Counted from the first letter of the stretch, positions 41,738 to 52,790 are shown. The stretch: DNA of 64,000 nt from Prorocentrum cordatum (GCA_963575745.1 CAUYUJ010000336.1:652080-716079), one strand, 5' to 3'. Notes: generated from the letters alone by a model not told the origin. Translations and numbers: made by a program.

Positions 41738-43033
41738 CTAGTTAGTCTCAATCACTCGATGAAGTGAGCTCGACTCTGTCGCAAATCTTGACAGTAGTTG
41801 CGCCACAGCGGTGAATTAAGTGAGCGCACGTGATGGTTATGCACATATCATTGTACACGTTGACATACGATCAGTATACACACATCTATTCGTATACTGC
41901 TATATCTACACATGTGCAGGTGTAACCATATCTTTCTGTGTGTATATATATATATGGATATACACATGCGTGTGCATATACATGTATATATATGTATATA
42001 ACATATACATATGCACGCATACGTGTGTATGCACGCCATACTGGTGCCATGCAGCATCGCGCCCGCGCGCTAATGACGCGCGGGCTCTGCCAGCCGAGTG
42101 CGTCGGCGAAGCTTGCCGATCGGTTACAGCCAACGGTGGCTGAATTTGCGGAATACATCCTACATGAGAAACACCACCCCTACAATACACCACACGTACC
42201 ACGGACTAGAGAAGGTGGATGATGATGAGGATACGGTCGATGGCGATGATGCTGATGATGATGATGCTGATGATGAGGATGATGATGATGATGATGAGGG
42301 TGGGGAGGAGGACGAGGCGGGTGGATGTAAGGAGGAGGGAAAGGAGGAGGGACAAGGTAATAACAACTGAGGACTTGTACTTATGTGAGCAGCCCTGGAC
42401 GCTGCCCTGCTGTGTTGCACCGTTCGTGCGCAATCTGACATGGGCTGACCAGGCCACGACGCGGGAACGGGGTGGAGTGGGCGATTGGGATGCGGAAGAG
42501 GATGACGGACGGGACGGCTAGCGACAGGTTCAGACCGAACGATAAGCCACGACTGTGCGTGGCCCGCTCTACAGGCATGCGTGGACGGTCGATGGGCCGA
42601 GACATCCACGATCGCATCAATAACATCAGTTACATCATCAGTTTCATCATCACCATATGCATAATACACCATAGGCTGGCCTCAACTGTTAACATGTGGC
42701 TGTGCAGTGTGGCTGCGGCCACGGGGGCCCTGTGGGCCCTTGCTGATCGAATTGTATGGGGCCTATATATTTCAATGGTTCTCGCCCTCTATATCTATCT
42801 CTATATGCATATCTCTCTCCCGTTCGCTCCATATCTGGCCGTCCCGTCTCCCTCGTATTCCGCATTATCCTTCTCCGCCTCGTGGGCGTGTGCTCCTCCT
42901 CCCCATCCTCGCCCTCATAATCCTCATCATGTCCTCCGTGGGGTGGCACCCCGAGCGTGGATTCGACGCTCGACTCGTCCTGTGGTCACGCCTCGACTAC
43001 TAGCGGTGGTAACAACGTGTCACGCGGCTTCGA
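41738..43033. other. Spacer with TA/TG and GAT microsatellites
   Basis: TATATA/TACACA/ATGTGTGT alternation at about 41870-42030, GATGATGAT repeats at 42213-42300, then mixed sequence. A plus frame at 42472-43236 overlaps the start of gene E in another frame and is not supported. Confidence 0.5.
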
Positions 43034-43969
43034 ATGGCCGCTCGAGCCCCGACTCGGATGCACGAATCCGTAGCATCTTGGATCAAACTCGACAGCGACT
43101 TCTGGCTTCGATCGACCCACCAGCGAGTTGGCAATATGATGCCGACATCTCCGACGACGGGGCTGCCTATCTACAGGGGCGATGCCGAGGATCAAGAAGT
43201 CGGTTCCGTCAAGTACGCGTTGACCACGTCCAATGAAACCATGCGCACGAATGCGCAGATCCTCTCGGGCGTGATCCAGACGCTCGCCGATCAACTCGAG
43301 CGGGTGGATGACCAGGGGCGCAAGATCATGATGGGCATCGTGCGGTTGAGTGCTGCATCTACTCGCCCCCCATGCCCGACCGGCCCCGACGCCCCCGACT
43401 GCTCACTTGGCAGCATGGCGCAGGGAGAGAGCATCATGATGCTCAAAGACTCGCTGAAGATGTTCGACACCGTCGCCGAGGACATGTCCAATATCAAGGG
43501 GTTCTTGCAAATGAAGTACAGGGCGAACCCGACGGTGGATCCGATGACGAAGGACTACCTCGAGCGCCAGGTCGACGAGCCGAAGCTCAAGCCGCCTGCG
43601 TTGGAGATCCCAGAGTGGAAGGCGGACGATCCTACCACGTGGGTCTACTACGGCTGGGTCGCGAAAGACGAGACTAAGTGGATCGAGCAGGGCTTCGAGA
43701 TCTTGGCCGAGCACCAGCAGAGGAAGAGCAGGGAGAACACGCCAGTCGACGCTCGTGACGTCAAGTGGAAGAAGCCTGAGTGGAAGGCCGACGATCCAGA
43801 AACGTGGGTCTACTACGGCTGGGTGCCGCATGACGACACTAAGTGGATCAACTTCGGCCTGAAGCTCGCAGCTGACCAGCTCGCCAGGGGTGGTGAGCTG
43901 CCGTCCAAGTTCGAGGGCTGCTTCCCGCCGTCTGCGACGCGCGAGTCCTCGAAGACGGCTGCGCAATGA
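43034..43969 (+). CDS. Gene E: protein with duplicated EWKADDP...WVYYGWV motif
   Basis: 311-residue frame from ATG, no intron needed. The N-terminal half is helical (LTTSNETMRTNAQILSGVIQ, QGESIMMLKDSLKMFDTVAE). The C-terminal half holds two copies of a ~40-residue unit at about residues 193 and 248: PEWKADDPTTWVYYGWVAKD then PEWKADDPETWVYYGWVPHD, each followed by KWI and an amphipathic helix. The tandem copies are strong evidence of real coding. I do not recognise the family; the closely set aromatic residues suggest a small binding module, but that is a guess. It lies 1.3 kb after gene D on the same strand and inside the same minisatellite brackets. Confidence 0.65.
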   Translation: MAARAPTRMHESVASWIKLDSDFWLRSTHQRVGNMMPTSPTTGLPIYRGDAEDQEVGSVKYALTTSNETMRTNAQILSGVIQTLADQLERVDDQGRKIMMGIVRLSAASTRPPCPTGPDAPDCSLGSMAQGESIMMLKDSLKMFDTVAEDMSNIKGFLQMKYRANPTVDPMTKDYLERQVDEPKLKPPALEIPEWKADDPTTWVYYGWVAKDETKWIEQGFEILAEHQQRKSRENTPVDARDVKWKKPEWKADDPETWVYYGWVPHDDTKWINFGLKLAADQLARGGELPSKFEGCFPPSATRESSKTAAQ

Positions 43970-44093
43970 TGAGGCGTCAGCTAGAGCGCCAGGCTGCCAT
44001 CAAGCCAGTACCAGCCAAGCATACGTGCTTGAGAGCTTTTTGCGCTCGAGCCAGGGCATCATCATCCTCCCCCCATCGGCTTCCTCCGTCCAC

Positions 44094-44285
44094 TCATCAT
44101 CATCATCATCAGCAGCAACAGCATCATCATCATCATCAGCATCATCATCATCATCAGCAGCATCACCATCATCATCATCATCATCCGCATCATCATCATC
44201 CGCATCCTCATCATCATCATCATCATCATCATCATCGTCATCATCATCACGATCATGATCATCATCATCAACATCCCGATCATTC
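44094..44285. repeat. (CAT)n microsatellite with CAG interruptions
   Basis: About 190 bases of CAT triplets, plus CAGCAGCA and GATCATGATC variants. Confidence 0.9.
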
Positions 44286-44419
44286 TCGCACCCCACCTCC
44301 ACATTCTCATATAGAAAACATTACTACTATATGAACAATGACACACTGAAACGCATGTGCCGCATCACACTCGCTCATATGTCGTGACCTCCCACCCGTG
44401 AGAGAAGTGGCCCGACCGA

Positions 44420-44700
44420 ATCCCGATGGAATGTCGATGGAATTTCGATGGAATTCCGATGGAAGTCCGATGGAATTTCGATGGAATGTCGATGGAATTT
44501 CGATGGAATTTCGGTGGAGTTTCGATGGAATTCCGATGGAAGTCCGATGGAATTTCGATGGAATTTCGATGGAATTTCGATGGAGGTTCGATGGATTGTC
44601 GAGGGAATCTCGATGGCAATTCGATGGAATTTCGAGGGAATGTCGATGGGATTGCGAAGGGATGCCGATGTCATTCTGATAAATATCCGATGGAATCCCT
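44420..44700. repeat. 11-bp minisatellite GATGGAATTCC, locus 3
   Basis: About 25 units, mostly GATGGAATTTC here, decaying at the right end. Same orientation as loci 1 and 2; with locus 2 it brackets genes C-E. Confidence 0.92.
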
Positions 44701-45270
44701 ATGGAATCACGATGTAATATGACAAACATCAACTGCGGTATACTGGAGTGGTGGTCGATCGACTGCACCCGAACAACCCGATACAAAAAAAAACATCTCA
44801 ACCGTGCAACGTCAACAGCAGCCTTCGCATACATACAAGCCTAGGTGATGTACGTCTACCTTCCGTCTAGGGGCCAGATCGAGAGGTGGTGACGAGGGCT
44901 CAACGCCTCCTCCTCCTCCTCCCCCTCTTCCTCCTCTTCCTCCTCCTCCTCCTCCTCCTCCTCCATCCATCCTCCCTGGCACGCGATGCGTCCCAATGTG
45001 CTGCACAACATAAACAATGCACGTGTCAGTGGTCTCATGGCTTCGCGGGGCCTCCCAGGTTCTCCACCAAGTGTGTTCTGCAGCATTATGGTTGTCTTGG
45101 GCGCGCGCGCGCGCATCCTGGGAACCTCATATGTGTGTCTGGGCAAATGCGAGGATGTCTCAGGCGATGTGCCGATGCGTTTTCACGGTGAGGAGTTAGG
45201 AGGACATGAGGGAGACTAACGAGCCAAACCAACGTTCGAATTACATCCAATATGATAGTGTATAACAAAA
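44701..45270. other. Gene-free stretch with a (TCC)n tract
   Basis: TCC triplets at 44907-44963 and GCGCGCGCGCGC at 45103-45114. TGCGAGGATGTCTCAGGCGA at 45148-45167 is shared exactly with 29611-29630. Confidence 0.5.
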
Positions 45271-45274
45271 ACAA

Positions 45275-45440
45275 CTTGATCCCGGATCAGGCGGGGATCA
45301 GATCCTACATGAGCTGATCCCGGATCTGATCAAAATCTGCGGGATCAAGCTCAGCATGATCTGATCCCGGATCTGATCCGGATCTGATCCCGGATCTGAT
45401 CCCGGTGGGATCGGGGGATCTTGATCCCGGGATCCTCTGG
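45275..45440. repeat. GATC-rich palindromic minisatellite (GATCCCGGATCT), locus 2
   Basis: Same palindromic unit as 29217-29400, about 12 copies. Confidence 0.88.
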
Positions 45441-46685
45441 GAGGACGGCGAGGCGCCCCGGGGCGCGGCTCGCCCAGCAGGCCGCCGCAGGCCGCCGCCC
45501 CCGCAGGCCGAGGCGGGGGCTCAGGCGTCCGACGTCTGCCAGGGGGCCGGGGGCCCAGGATCGGGTTCCAACCGGGTCGAAGGATCGGGTGGGTGGTCGG
45601 GCTGCCTCGCACGAGCGGCGAGCGTATCCGTGTCCGCGCCCGCGCAGTCTGGATGCCAGGCGGCACGGATAGGTTCCGCGCGGGGCCGCCGCCCCAAGGA
45701 ACCCCTTAAGGCAGTCCAAGAAGGCCCCGAATAGCCGAACCGTCGTTCCAGGACGCCCGGGGTGGCCTCCAGACGGCTCAAGATGCCATTTAGTCGCCCC
45801 GAACGGCCTCCACGAGAACTCCGAAGTGACTCCGAGAACCAAAACCGTTCAATTCCCGGAGGAAAGCGTGCACTGTCAGCGTATACAATGACTCGGCCTG
45901 CCACGAAGGTCCAACAGACCTCCCACAAGCCTCACACAACGCCCCCCGCAGGCCTCCCGCGAAGCTTCCCACAGGCTTCCCACGAAGGTGCAACGAACAC
46001 TTCGTCGTCATCGTCGTCGTCCTTTCCTTCTCCGTTCCCACGTACTCAGATACCTGAGATACCTACCTAGAAGACGTCCGCGGAGCAAGCGGCCTCTACC
46101 TGCATTCCGCACTCACTCTCGCCTCGGAACTCACGAAGATACCAATCAAAACTGGGGGCTCCCCACCTCAGACCTAGGAGCCGCCCCAGGGGCCTCCAAA
46201 GGCCGAGGTCGCAACACAGGGAAGGGGACCCTCCAAAAAACGTTGGACTGGGGCTCGCGCCTAGCGACCAGGCGACCCAGTGCGGTCTTGGCCAGGCGAG
46301 CCGCATCCCGAGGACGAGCCGACCACGGACGACACAACTGGCTCCTCCTCCCCCTCCTCCTACCAAGCTTCCTCCTCCTCTCCGTTCGATCGATATGGTG
46401 GAGGCCCTGCACAACTTTCCAAGCGAACCAATGCAACCCTTGTGACCGCCGTGGCGGAATCCACCACACCTGGCGACAACCGCTAAACAACAACAGGGGG
46501 TCGGCGGATGTGGCTTAAGCCTGGTGAATCCACGTCCGCAGGTGACGTGCTGAGCGGCAGCGTTTCCCGGCGAACGCCTTAATGCAACGTATCCAATGTA
46601 TCCGATGATTGCAGAATTGCTACATTTCGTATGTATTACATTATAATGTCTCCCCCCCAACCCCCCCAATGCAAGGGCCACGCCA
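45441..46685. other. Gene-free stretch
   Basis: G/C-rich sequence with loose GGCCTCC/CCTCCACGA repeats up to about 46000. Frames up to 266 codons are open on minus but show no motif. Confidence 0.35.
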
Positions 46686-46689
46686 CATG

Positions 46690-47240
46690 CACCGACCCAA
46701 AGATGGTGGACCCCTTCTGGGCTTCGAAAACTCTCCAAACCGATGGAAAATCTATGATTTGGGCCCCCGTGGCCCTCCCGGGGGCCCAAGAGGGCTGCAA
46801 AATGGCTCACGATGGGCTTTAGACGGCCCGCGACGGCCCCGAGACGGCCTAAGATGGCCCCAACCAAGACGGCTCAAGAGGGCCCCCTGAGGAGCCCCAA
46901 TAGCGCCTCCGCAAGCCCAAATCATGGATCTCCCGGAAAGGTTTTGAAGGATTTCCGCGTTCCCTCTTTTTCGACTCCTCACGACGCAAGCAACCTCCAA
47001 ATCGCCCCATGACGGCTCAAGAAACGCCCGAGAGGACAGGGGCCCAAGACGGCCCAAAGAGGTCCCCAAGACGGCCCATGCGGCCCCCAGACCTCCCGAG
47101 AGGACTCCAAAAGAGCCCCCAAACGGCCGCGGTAGGCCCCCAATACGGCCTCAGCAGGGGCCAAACGGCGCAACAGCGCCCAATACGGCTCATTACGCCC
47201 CCAAGAAGCCCAAAGAGACCGCAAAGAAGTCCTTAAGAGA
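46690..47240. repeat. AAGAGGCCCC/AAGACGGCCC-type array
   Basis: Units such as CCCAAGACGGCCCAAAGAGG, C/A-rich on plus. Dispersed family member. Confidence 0.75.
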
Positions 47241-47524
47241 CTCCCGCGAACCCCCAAAACAACTTGGCTGTACGTGCTCCGGACGTGCACCCCACGAAGC
47301 GAGAGGAATCAGTCAAAGTCCCACGGGCGGCGCATTGTGTGCAGGAGTCTGGGGGACAAGGCGGATAGCGGATACAACGAGCCAAGAGGCGCGCGCCGAC
47401 TGCAGAGCCACGAGGTGCGCGCTCTCCTATCCTGTTCGTCTCCCCTCAGTCACCCGAAGTCTCCCATCCCTGGACGCCCCCAGAAGACCCTGGGGGCTCA
47501 TACGGCAGCCCCAACTGTCTCAAA

Positions 47525-47757
47525 ATTCGATCGGCCTTCTCCTCCTCCCTCCCCGCTCCTCCTCCTTCTTCCCTTCCCCCGCCCCCTGCCTCTCCCCCTC
47601 CCCCTCCTCCTCCCCCTCCCTCTCCCCCTCCTCCTCCTCCTCCTCCTTCTCCTCCTCCTCCTCCTCCTCCCTCCTCCTGCTCCTGCTCCTCCTCCTCCTC
47701 CTCCTCCTCCTCCTCCTCCTCCTCCTCCTCCTCCTCCTCCTCCTCCTCCCCCCGTTG
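47525..47757. repeat. (TCC)n microsatellite
   Basis: More than 200 bases of TCC/CCT triplets ending in CCCCCGTTGCCATG, about 180 bases before the LINE ORF1 frame. Confidence 0.9.
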
Positions 47758-47938
47758 CCATGTTGGCTGAAGGCAAAACGTTGTGAAGGGCCATAGACGC
47801 CCGAGAATCAGCGATTAGCTTTGGCTGCATCCGTAGCCCAAGGTTCGAGAGCTTCTGGAGCGCAGCGCTCCAGGGCAGACCAGCACTTCCCCGATCCAGT
47901 GCTCGTCCCAGGCCCGCCCGCTCCTGCGTTGTCGTGGC

Positions 47939-49036
47939 GTGGCTCCTCGTCATCGCTACCTGGTGTGCACCGAGGCTGGATGCAAGGGATGGGAATGGGC
48001 CAGCGCCAAGGCTTGCTCTCGCTGCGGCACGTCGCTCATTCCGCAGCAGCCACCCTCGTCGGGCCACCGAGGATCGAATCGCCCCGCATCTCGCCCTCCG
48101 CGAGTCCACCGTGGAGAAGGGCACCAGCAGCGCACCCATTTCGAGCCAGAGGACACAGCCATGGCCGACGCTGAGCCCGTCGACAGCCCCAAGGCGCCCG
48201 ACCCCGTGGCCCTGGCCCAAGCTCAGGTCACGTTCTGGCGGAAGTGGGTCGGGGTCCAGGCCAAGGAGTGCAACGAGGCTTTGGAGGTTCTCAAGAACGC
48301 GAAGATGGAGGCGCTTCGAGGCAAGAGCCTGGACCAGCAAACGCAGTCGCTCAGCGGGCAGATCACCGCCATCAAAGCCAAACTCGACGGCCTGGAGACC
48401 GACCTCCAGGACACCGCCGCTCAGATTGCAACGCTGGCAACAGCGTGCCAGAGCCGCACGGGGGAGATCGCCGACGCCCAGGAGGAGCTGCAGATGCTGG
48501 AGGCCAGCGCGCCATGGCAGCTTCGGCGGCGGCGCAAGAGGCCACGGCCCAGAGCGTCATCTCGGATCTGGTCTGCGCAGGCCAGGGTCCTGACAGGTGG
48601 TGCGGTCCCCCCAGAGCTTCAGGAGAAAGTGCAGTCCCGGGCCGACACGTTCGACAAGCTGCAGCAGCAACGCGAGCAGGCCATGGCAGCGCAGATCACG
48701 CCGCCCGCAGCCGCAGCAGGGCCCTCCACGCCGAGACAACAATTGCCACCGCCGCCGGCGAAGGCAGCCCCGCTCCAGGCGCCGCCGCTGTCCGCTGCCG
48801 CCGCGCTGCGCCCGCCCGAGAGATCGCGGCACGTCCCAGTCGGCCCAGGCCTGGAGGAGGAGGGCGAGGCCATGGCCTTCGTGGGCTTCGGCAGCGGGGA
48901 CAAGCGCACTGCAGGCGCGTTCTCGGAGGTGGCGCAGCTCATGGAGGAGAACGCCGACACCGAGACCGCGAAGAAGATCAAAGAGGCCGTCGCCCCAATC
49001 GGTGTCGCCGACCCCGCCGCCCCGTCTAGCCTTTAA
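47939..49036 (+). CDS. LINE ORF1-like protein: zinc finger plus coiled coil
   Basis: Open frame of 365 codons. An N-terminal C-x4-C-x10-C-x2-C finger (VCTEAGCKGWEWASAKACSR-CG, a RanBP2-like spacing) is followed by a long amphipathic helix (QAKECNEALEVLKNAKMEAL, QTQSLSGQITAIKAKLDGLE, CQSRTGEIADAQEELQMLEA) and a Pro/Ala-rich tail. ORF1 proteins of LINEs bind RNA and chaperone retrotransposition. The first frame codon is GTG; the first ATG (48161) lies after the finger, so the true start or a 5' exon lies upstream. The stop TAA (49034-49036) precedes the ATG of the endonuclease frame by 7 bases. Confidence 0.6.
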   Translation: MAPRHRYLVCTEAGCKGWEWASAKACSRCGTSLIPQQPPSSGHRGSNRPASRPPRVHRGEGHQQRTHFEPEDTAMADAEPVDSPKAPDPVALAQAQVTFWRKWVGVQAKECNEALEVLKNAKMEALRGKSLDQQTQSLSGQITAIKAKLDGLETDLQDTAAQIATLATACQSRTGEIADAQEELQMLEASAPWQLRRRRKRPRPRASSRIWSAQARVLTGGAVPPELQEKVQSRADTFDKLQQQREQAMAAQITPPAAAAGPSTPRQQLPPPPAKAAPLQAPPLSAAAALRPPERSRHVPVGPGLEEEGEAMAFVGFGSGDKRTAGAFSEVAQLMEENADTETAKKIKEAVAPIGVADPAAPSSL

Positions 49037-49043
49037 CCTGAAG

Positions 49044-49763
49044 ATGGTAACGTTCAACGGCAGTTGATGGAACACGTTTGAGCAGTTCCTTGAGTCAGAT
49101 AGGTCTAATGACGTGACGGTGACTTGTGTCCAGGAGCACAGACTCATCGATGTGGGCGTCATTGCTCAGAAGACTCAATGGTGCCAGCGTAGAGGCTGGC
49201 TTGCTCACATTCCACCGGCAGCTGTGAACGACAACTCCGAGCGCATCAACGGAGTGGCCATCGTCATCAGAGATCAGCTCGACCTAGGGATCGAACCCGT
49301 GCTTTTTCCTGCCTCGGTCGACCCCAGCCGCCTGACGGGCATCCGCCTAGAGGCGCCAGGTCTTCTCACGGTGGGCATTCTGTGTGCGTACTTCAAATCG
49401 TCTGCAAGTCTAAGTGAGGCAAATCTGGGCCTGTTAGCTGACATCGCAGTGCAGCACGAGCTCAGCAAACTCCCTATTATAGTTGCAGGGGCCTTTAACT
49501 TGCCCCCCAAGAACATCGAAAACACCGATTTCCTCCACAGGACTTCGCTCCATCCGGTTGCCCCCGAGGTCCCTGAGTGCCGAAAGCCAGAGTCGCAAGG
49601 CATCCTGGACTATTTCCTGATCGGCGAAACCCTGGGTGAGAAGATTGACGAAGTCCAAACGTGGACCCGCTATCCGCTGTCGCCGCACAAGCCAGTCCGC
49701 CTCGACGTTCAGTTCAAGACAGCAACAATCCGCCGGCCCCCTTGTGGGGCCACCAGGCTGTAG
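49044..49763 (+). pseudogene. LINE endonuclease (exonuclease/endonuclease/phosphatase fold), inactive
   Basis: APE-type endonuclease domain that nicks DNA to prime LINE insertion. From the ATG: MVTFNGS, then an in-frame TGA at 49065-49067, then WNTFEQFLES, CVQEHRL (catalytic Glu), RINGVAIVIRD, IIVAGAFNLPP, GILDYFLIG and SPHKPVRLDV (catalytic His). The usual GDFN motif reads GAFN, so the catalytic Asp is lost. The frame ends at 49763 shortly after the domain, where the reverse transcriptase linker should begin. Matching linker and reverse transcriptase pieces are found at 55.5-57.1 kb on the same strand. Dead by three criteria: stop, lost Asp, truncation. Confidence 0.72.
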
Positions 49764-49945
49764 GCCGAAGGTTCGCAGCTTCCTGTGTCAGTTGCAGCCT
49801 CCAGTTTTTACTGTTACAGTTCTGCTTCTTGCTGCTTACTGTTCCTTGTTGATGGACCGCGCGATGGGGGGCGGAGGCCCAAACGGGCAGGTTTAGCACG
49901 CCCTGAGCGTGTGCTCTGAATTGCTGGGGTGGGTAAAAATTGACA
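49764..49945. other. Junction between LINE 5' half and satellites
   Basis: No gene or repeat seen. Confidence 0.4.
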
Positions 49946-49947
49946 CC

Positions 49948-50290
49948 CCTCACGCAGATCGGCGGGGTCAGGGTCCAACAACACATGGGATTTGCAACAT
50001 TTTTGAAATTTGCTGGCACCCTCCATGCAGATCGGCGGGGTCAGGGTCCAAAAACAGAAAGGGTTTACCACATTTCTGAAATTCGACGGCGCCCCTCACG
50101 CAGGCCGGCGGTCAGGGTCCAAAATCAATGGATTTGCCACATTCCTAACATTCGGTTGCACCCCTCACGCAGATCGGCGGGGTCAGGGTCCGAAAACGCA
50201 GAGGATTTGCCACATTGCTGAAATTCGCTGGCAACCCTCACGCAGATCGGCGGGGTCAGGGTCCAAAAACACATGGGATTTGCAACATGT
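49948..50290. repeat. 73-bp repeat A, five copies
   Basis: GCAGATCGGCGGGGTCAGGG recurs at 49954, 50027, 50100, 50169 and 50242 (73, 73, 69 and 73 bases). Two more copies lie at 55242 and 55315. Confidence 0.92.
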
Positions 50291-50300
50291 TTGAAATCCC

Positions 50301-51147
50301 ACCAGCCCTTTGGGCGTGAGTGGTTTAGCGAGCTTGCTTTCTCTGTTCTCAACCCCCCAACCCCCCTTCTTCCCCTTCGGGGAGGGGTTTACCCCTCCCC
50401 CTACCCCCTCCCCCTGGACCTGGAGAGCGCACCCCGCGGGTCGTCAGGGTGGTCTTTTTCGACGCCTGGGAGGGCCAAAAAACGACGACCCTCACGAGGA
50501 TTCTGGCTCCGACGGGGGGACGCTCTTGTAGCCCCCTCCTCTTCTGTTAAGCCAAAATCCTTGCTTTTACTAGGGTTTTGGCCCCATTTTGGCCTCCCGA
50601 GGGGGCCGCGCTCATCTTCCTTCATAGCAAAATCATTGATTTTACGAAGGTGTTGGGCTCATTTTGTCTTTTTCAGGGGGCAGCGCTTCTTTGCGCTTCT
50701 GAGGAGGTCGCAAGAGGCGCCAAGATGGCCCCAAGAGGCCCCCAGGAGCCTCCCAAGAGGCCTCCAAGAGGCCCCCAAGAGGCCCCCAAGAGGCCCCAAG
50801 AGGCCCCCAAGAGACCCCCCAGAGGCCCCCAAGAGGCCCCCAGAGGCCCCAGGAGGCCCCGAAGAGGCCCCCAAGAGGCCCCCAAGAGGCCCCCAAGAGG
50901 CCCCAAGAGGCTCCAAGAGGCCGCCAAGAGGCCCCACGAGGAGCCCGAACGACTCACACCAGGTCGAGGGGCCCGAACGACTCATACCACGAAGAACCCG
51001 AACGACTCACGCCAGAAGGAGGACCCCGAACGACTCCTACAAGGACGAGGCGCCCGACCCATTCACACCACGAGGAGCCCGAACGACTCACACCACGACG
51101 CGCGCCTCGAACGACTCACACCACGAGGAGCCCGAACGAGTCACACC
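50301..51147. repeat. 1.49-kb duplication, copy 1
   Basis: Starts ACCAGCCCTT and contains a C-rich block, CCTCACGAGGATTCTGGC, an AAGAGGCCCC array (50700-50940) and a CCCGAACGACTCACACCACG array of about 27-base units (50945-51145). The same order recurs 1487 bases downstream. Confidence 0.88.
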
Positions 51148-51149
51148 AG

Positions 51150-51246
<97 letters not shown>

Positions 51247-51426
51247 TACTACGACTAACGACTACTACTACTACACTACGACTACTACGACTACGACTAC
51301 TACTACTACTGCTACTGCTACTACTGCTACTGCTACTACTACTGCTGCTACTACTACTACTACTGCTACTGCTACTACTACTAACTACTACTGCTACTAC
51401 TACAACTACTACTACTGCTACTACTG

Positions 51427-51472
<46 letters not shown>

Positions 51473-51659
51473 GACTACTACGACTACTTACGACTACTAC
51501 TATACTACTACTTACGACTACGACTAACGACTACGACTACACTACGACTACGACTACGACTACGACTACGACGACTACAACTACTAATTACTACTACTAC
51601 TACTACTACTACTGCTACTGCTACTGCTACTGCTACTGCTACTACTACTACTACTACTC

Positions 51660-51739
<80 letters not shown>

Positions 51740-51787
51740 GCTACTATCACTACCAGTACTACAACTGATCCTACTGGTACTACTCCC
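51148..51787. repeat. (TAC)n microsatellite
   Basis: 640 bases of TAC triplets with CGAC and TGC variants, lying between the two copies of the duplication. Confidence 0.95.
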
Positions 51788-52790
51788 ACCAGCCCTTTAG
51801 GGCGTGAGTGGTTTAGCGAGCCCCCTCTGTCCTCACCCCCCCTTCTTCCCCTTCGGGGAGGGGTTTACCCCTCCCCCTACCCCCTCCCCCTGGGCCTGGA
51901 GAGGGCGCCCCGCGGGTCGTCAGGGGGGTCAATTTCGACTCCTGGGAGGGCTAAACCACGACGACCCTCACGAGGATTCTGGCCCCGACGGGGGGACGCT
52001 CTTGTAGCCCCCTCCTCTTCTGTGAAGCCAAAATCCTTGCTTTTACTAAGGTGTTGGCCCCATTTTGGCCTCCCGAGGGGGCCGCGCCCATCTTGCTTCA
52101 TAGCAAAATCATTGATTTTACGAAGGTGTTGGGCTCATTTTGTCCTTCTCAGGGGGCAACGCTTCTTTGCGCTTCTGAGGAGGTCGCAAGAGGCCCCAAG
52201 ATGGCCCCAAGAGGCCCCCAGGAGCCTCCCAAGAGGCCTCCAAGAGGCCCCCAAGAGGCCCCCAAGAGGCCCCAAGAGGCCCCCAAGAGGCCCCCAATAG
52301 GCCCCCCAGAGGCCCCCAGAGGCCCCAGGAGGCCCCCAAGAGGCCCCCAAGAGGCCCCCAAGAGGCCCCAAGAGGCTCCAAGAGGCCCCCAAGAGGCCCC
52401 ACGAGGAGCCCGAACGACTCACACCAGGACGAGGGGCCCGAACGACTCACACCACGAAGAGCCCGAACGACTCACACCACAAGGAGGGGCCCGAACGACT
52501 CACACCAGGACGAGGCGCCCGAACGACTCACACCACGAGGAGCCCGAACGACTCACACCACGACGCGGGCCCCGAACGACTCACACCACGAGGAGCCCGA
52601 ACGAGTCACACCAGGAGGAGGGGCTCGAACGACTCACACCAGGATGAGGGGCCCGAACAACTCACACCACGAGAAGCCCGAACGACTCACACCAGGACGA
52701 AGAGCCCGAACGACTCACACCACGAAGAGCCCGAACGACTCACACCAGGAAGAAGGGCCCGAACGACTCACACCAGGACGAATTATCCCG
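51788..52790. repeat. 1.49-kb duplication, copy 2
   Basis: Same order as 50301-51147, with a longer CCCGAACGACTCACACCACG array (52405-52780, about 14 units). Confidence 0.88.

Noticed and set aside
46790-46815. Antisense spliced-leader-like GCAAAATGGCTCACG
   Set aside because: Mismatches inside the conserved core and lies in an AAGATGGCCC-type array that makes such matches by chance.
49948-50290. Regular repeats resembling a CRISPR array
   Set aside because: Units are contiguous and repeated over their full length with no unique spacers; the genome is eukaryotic.
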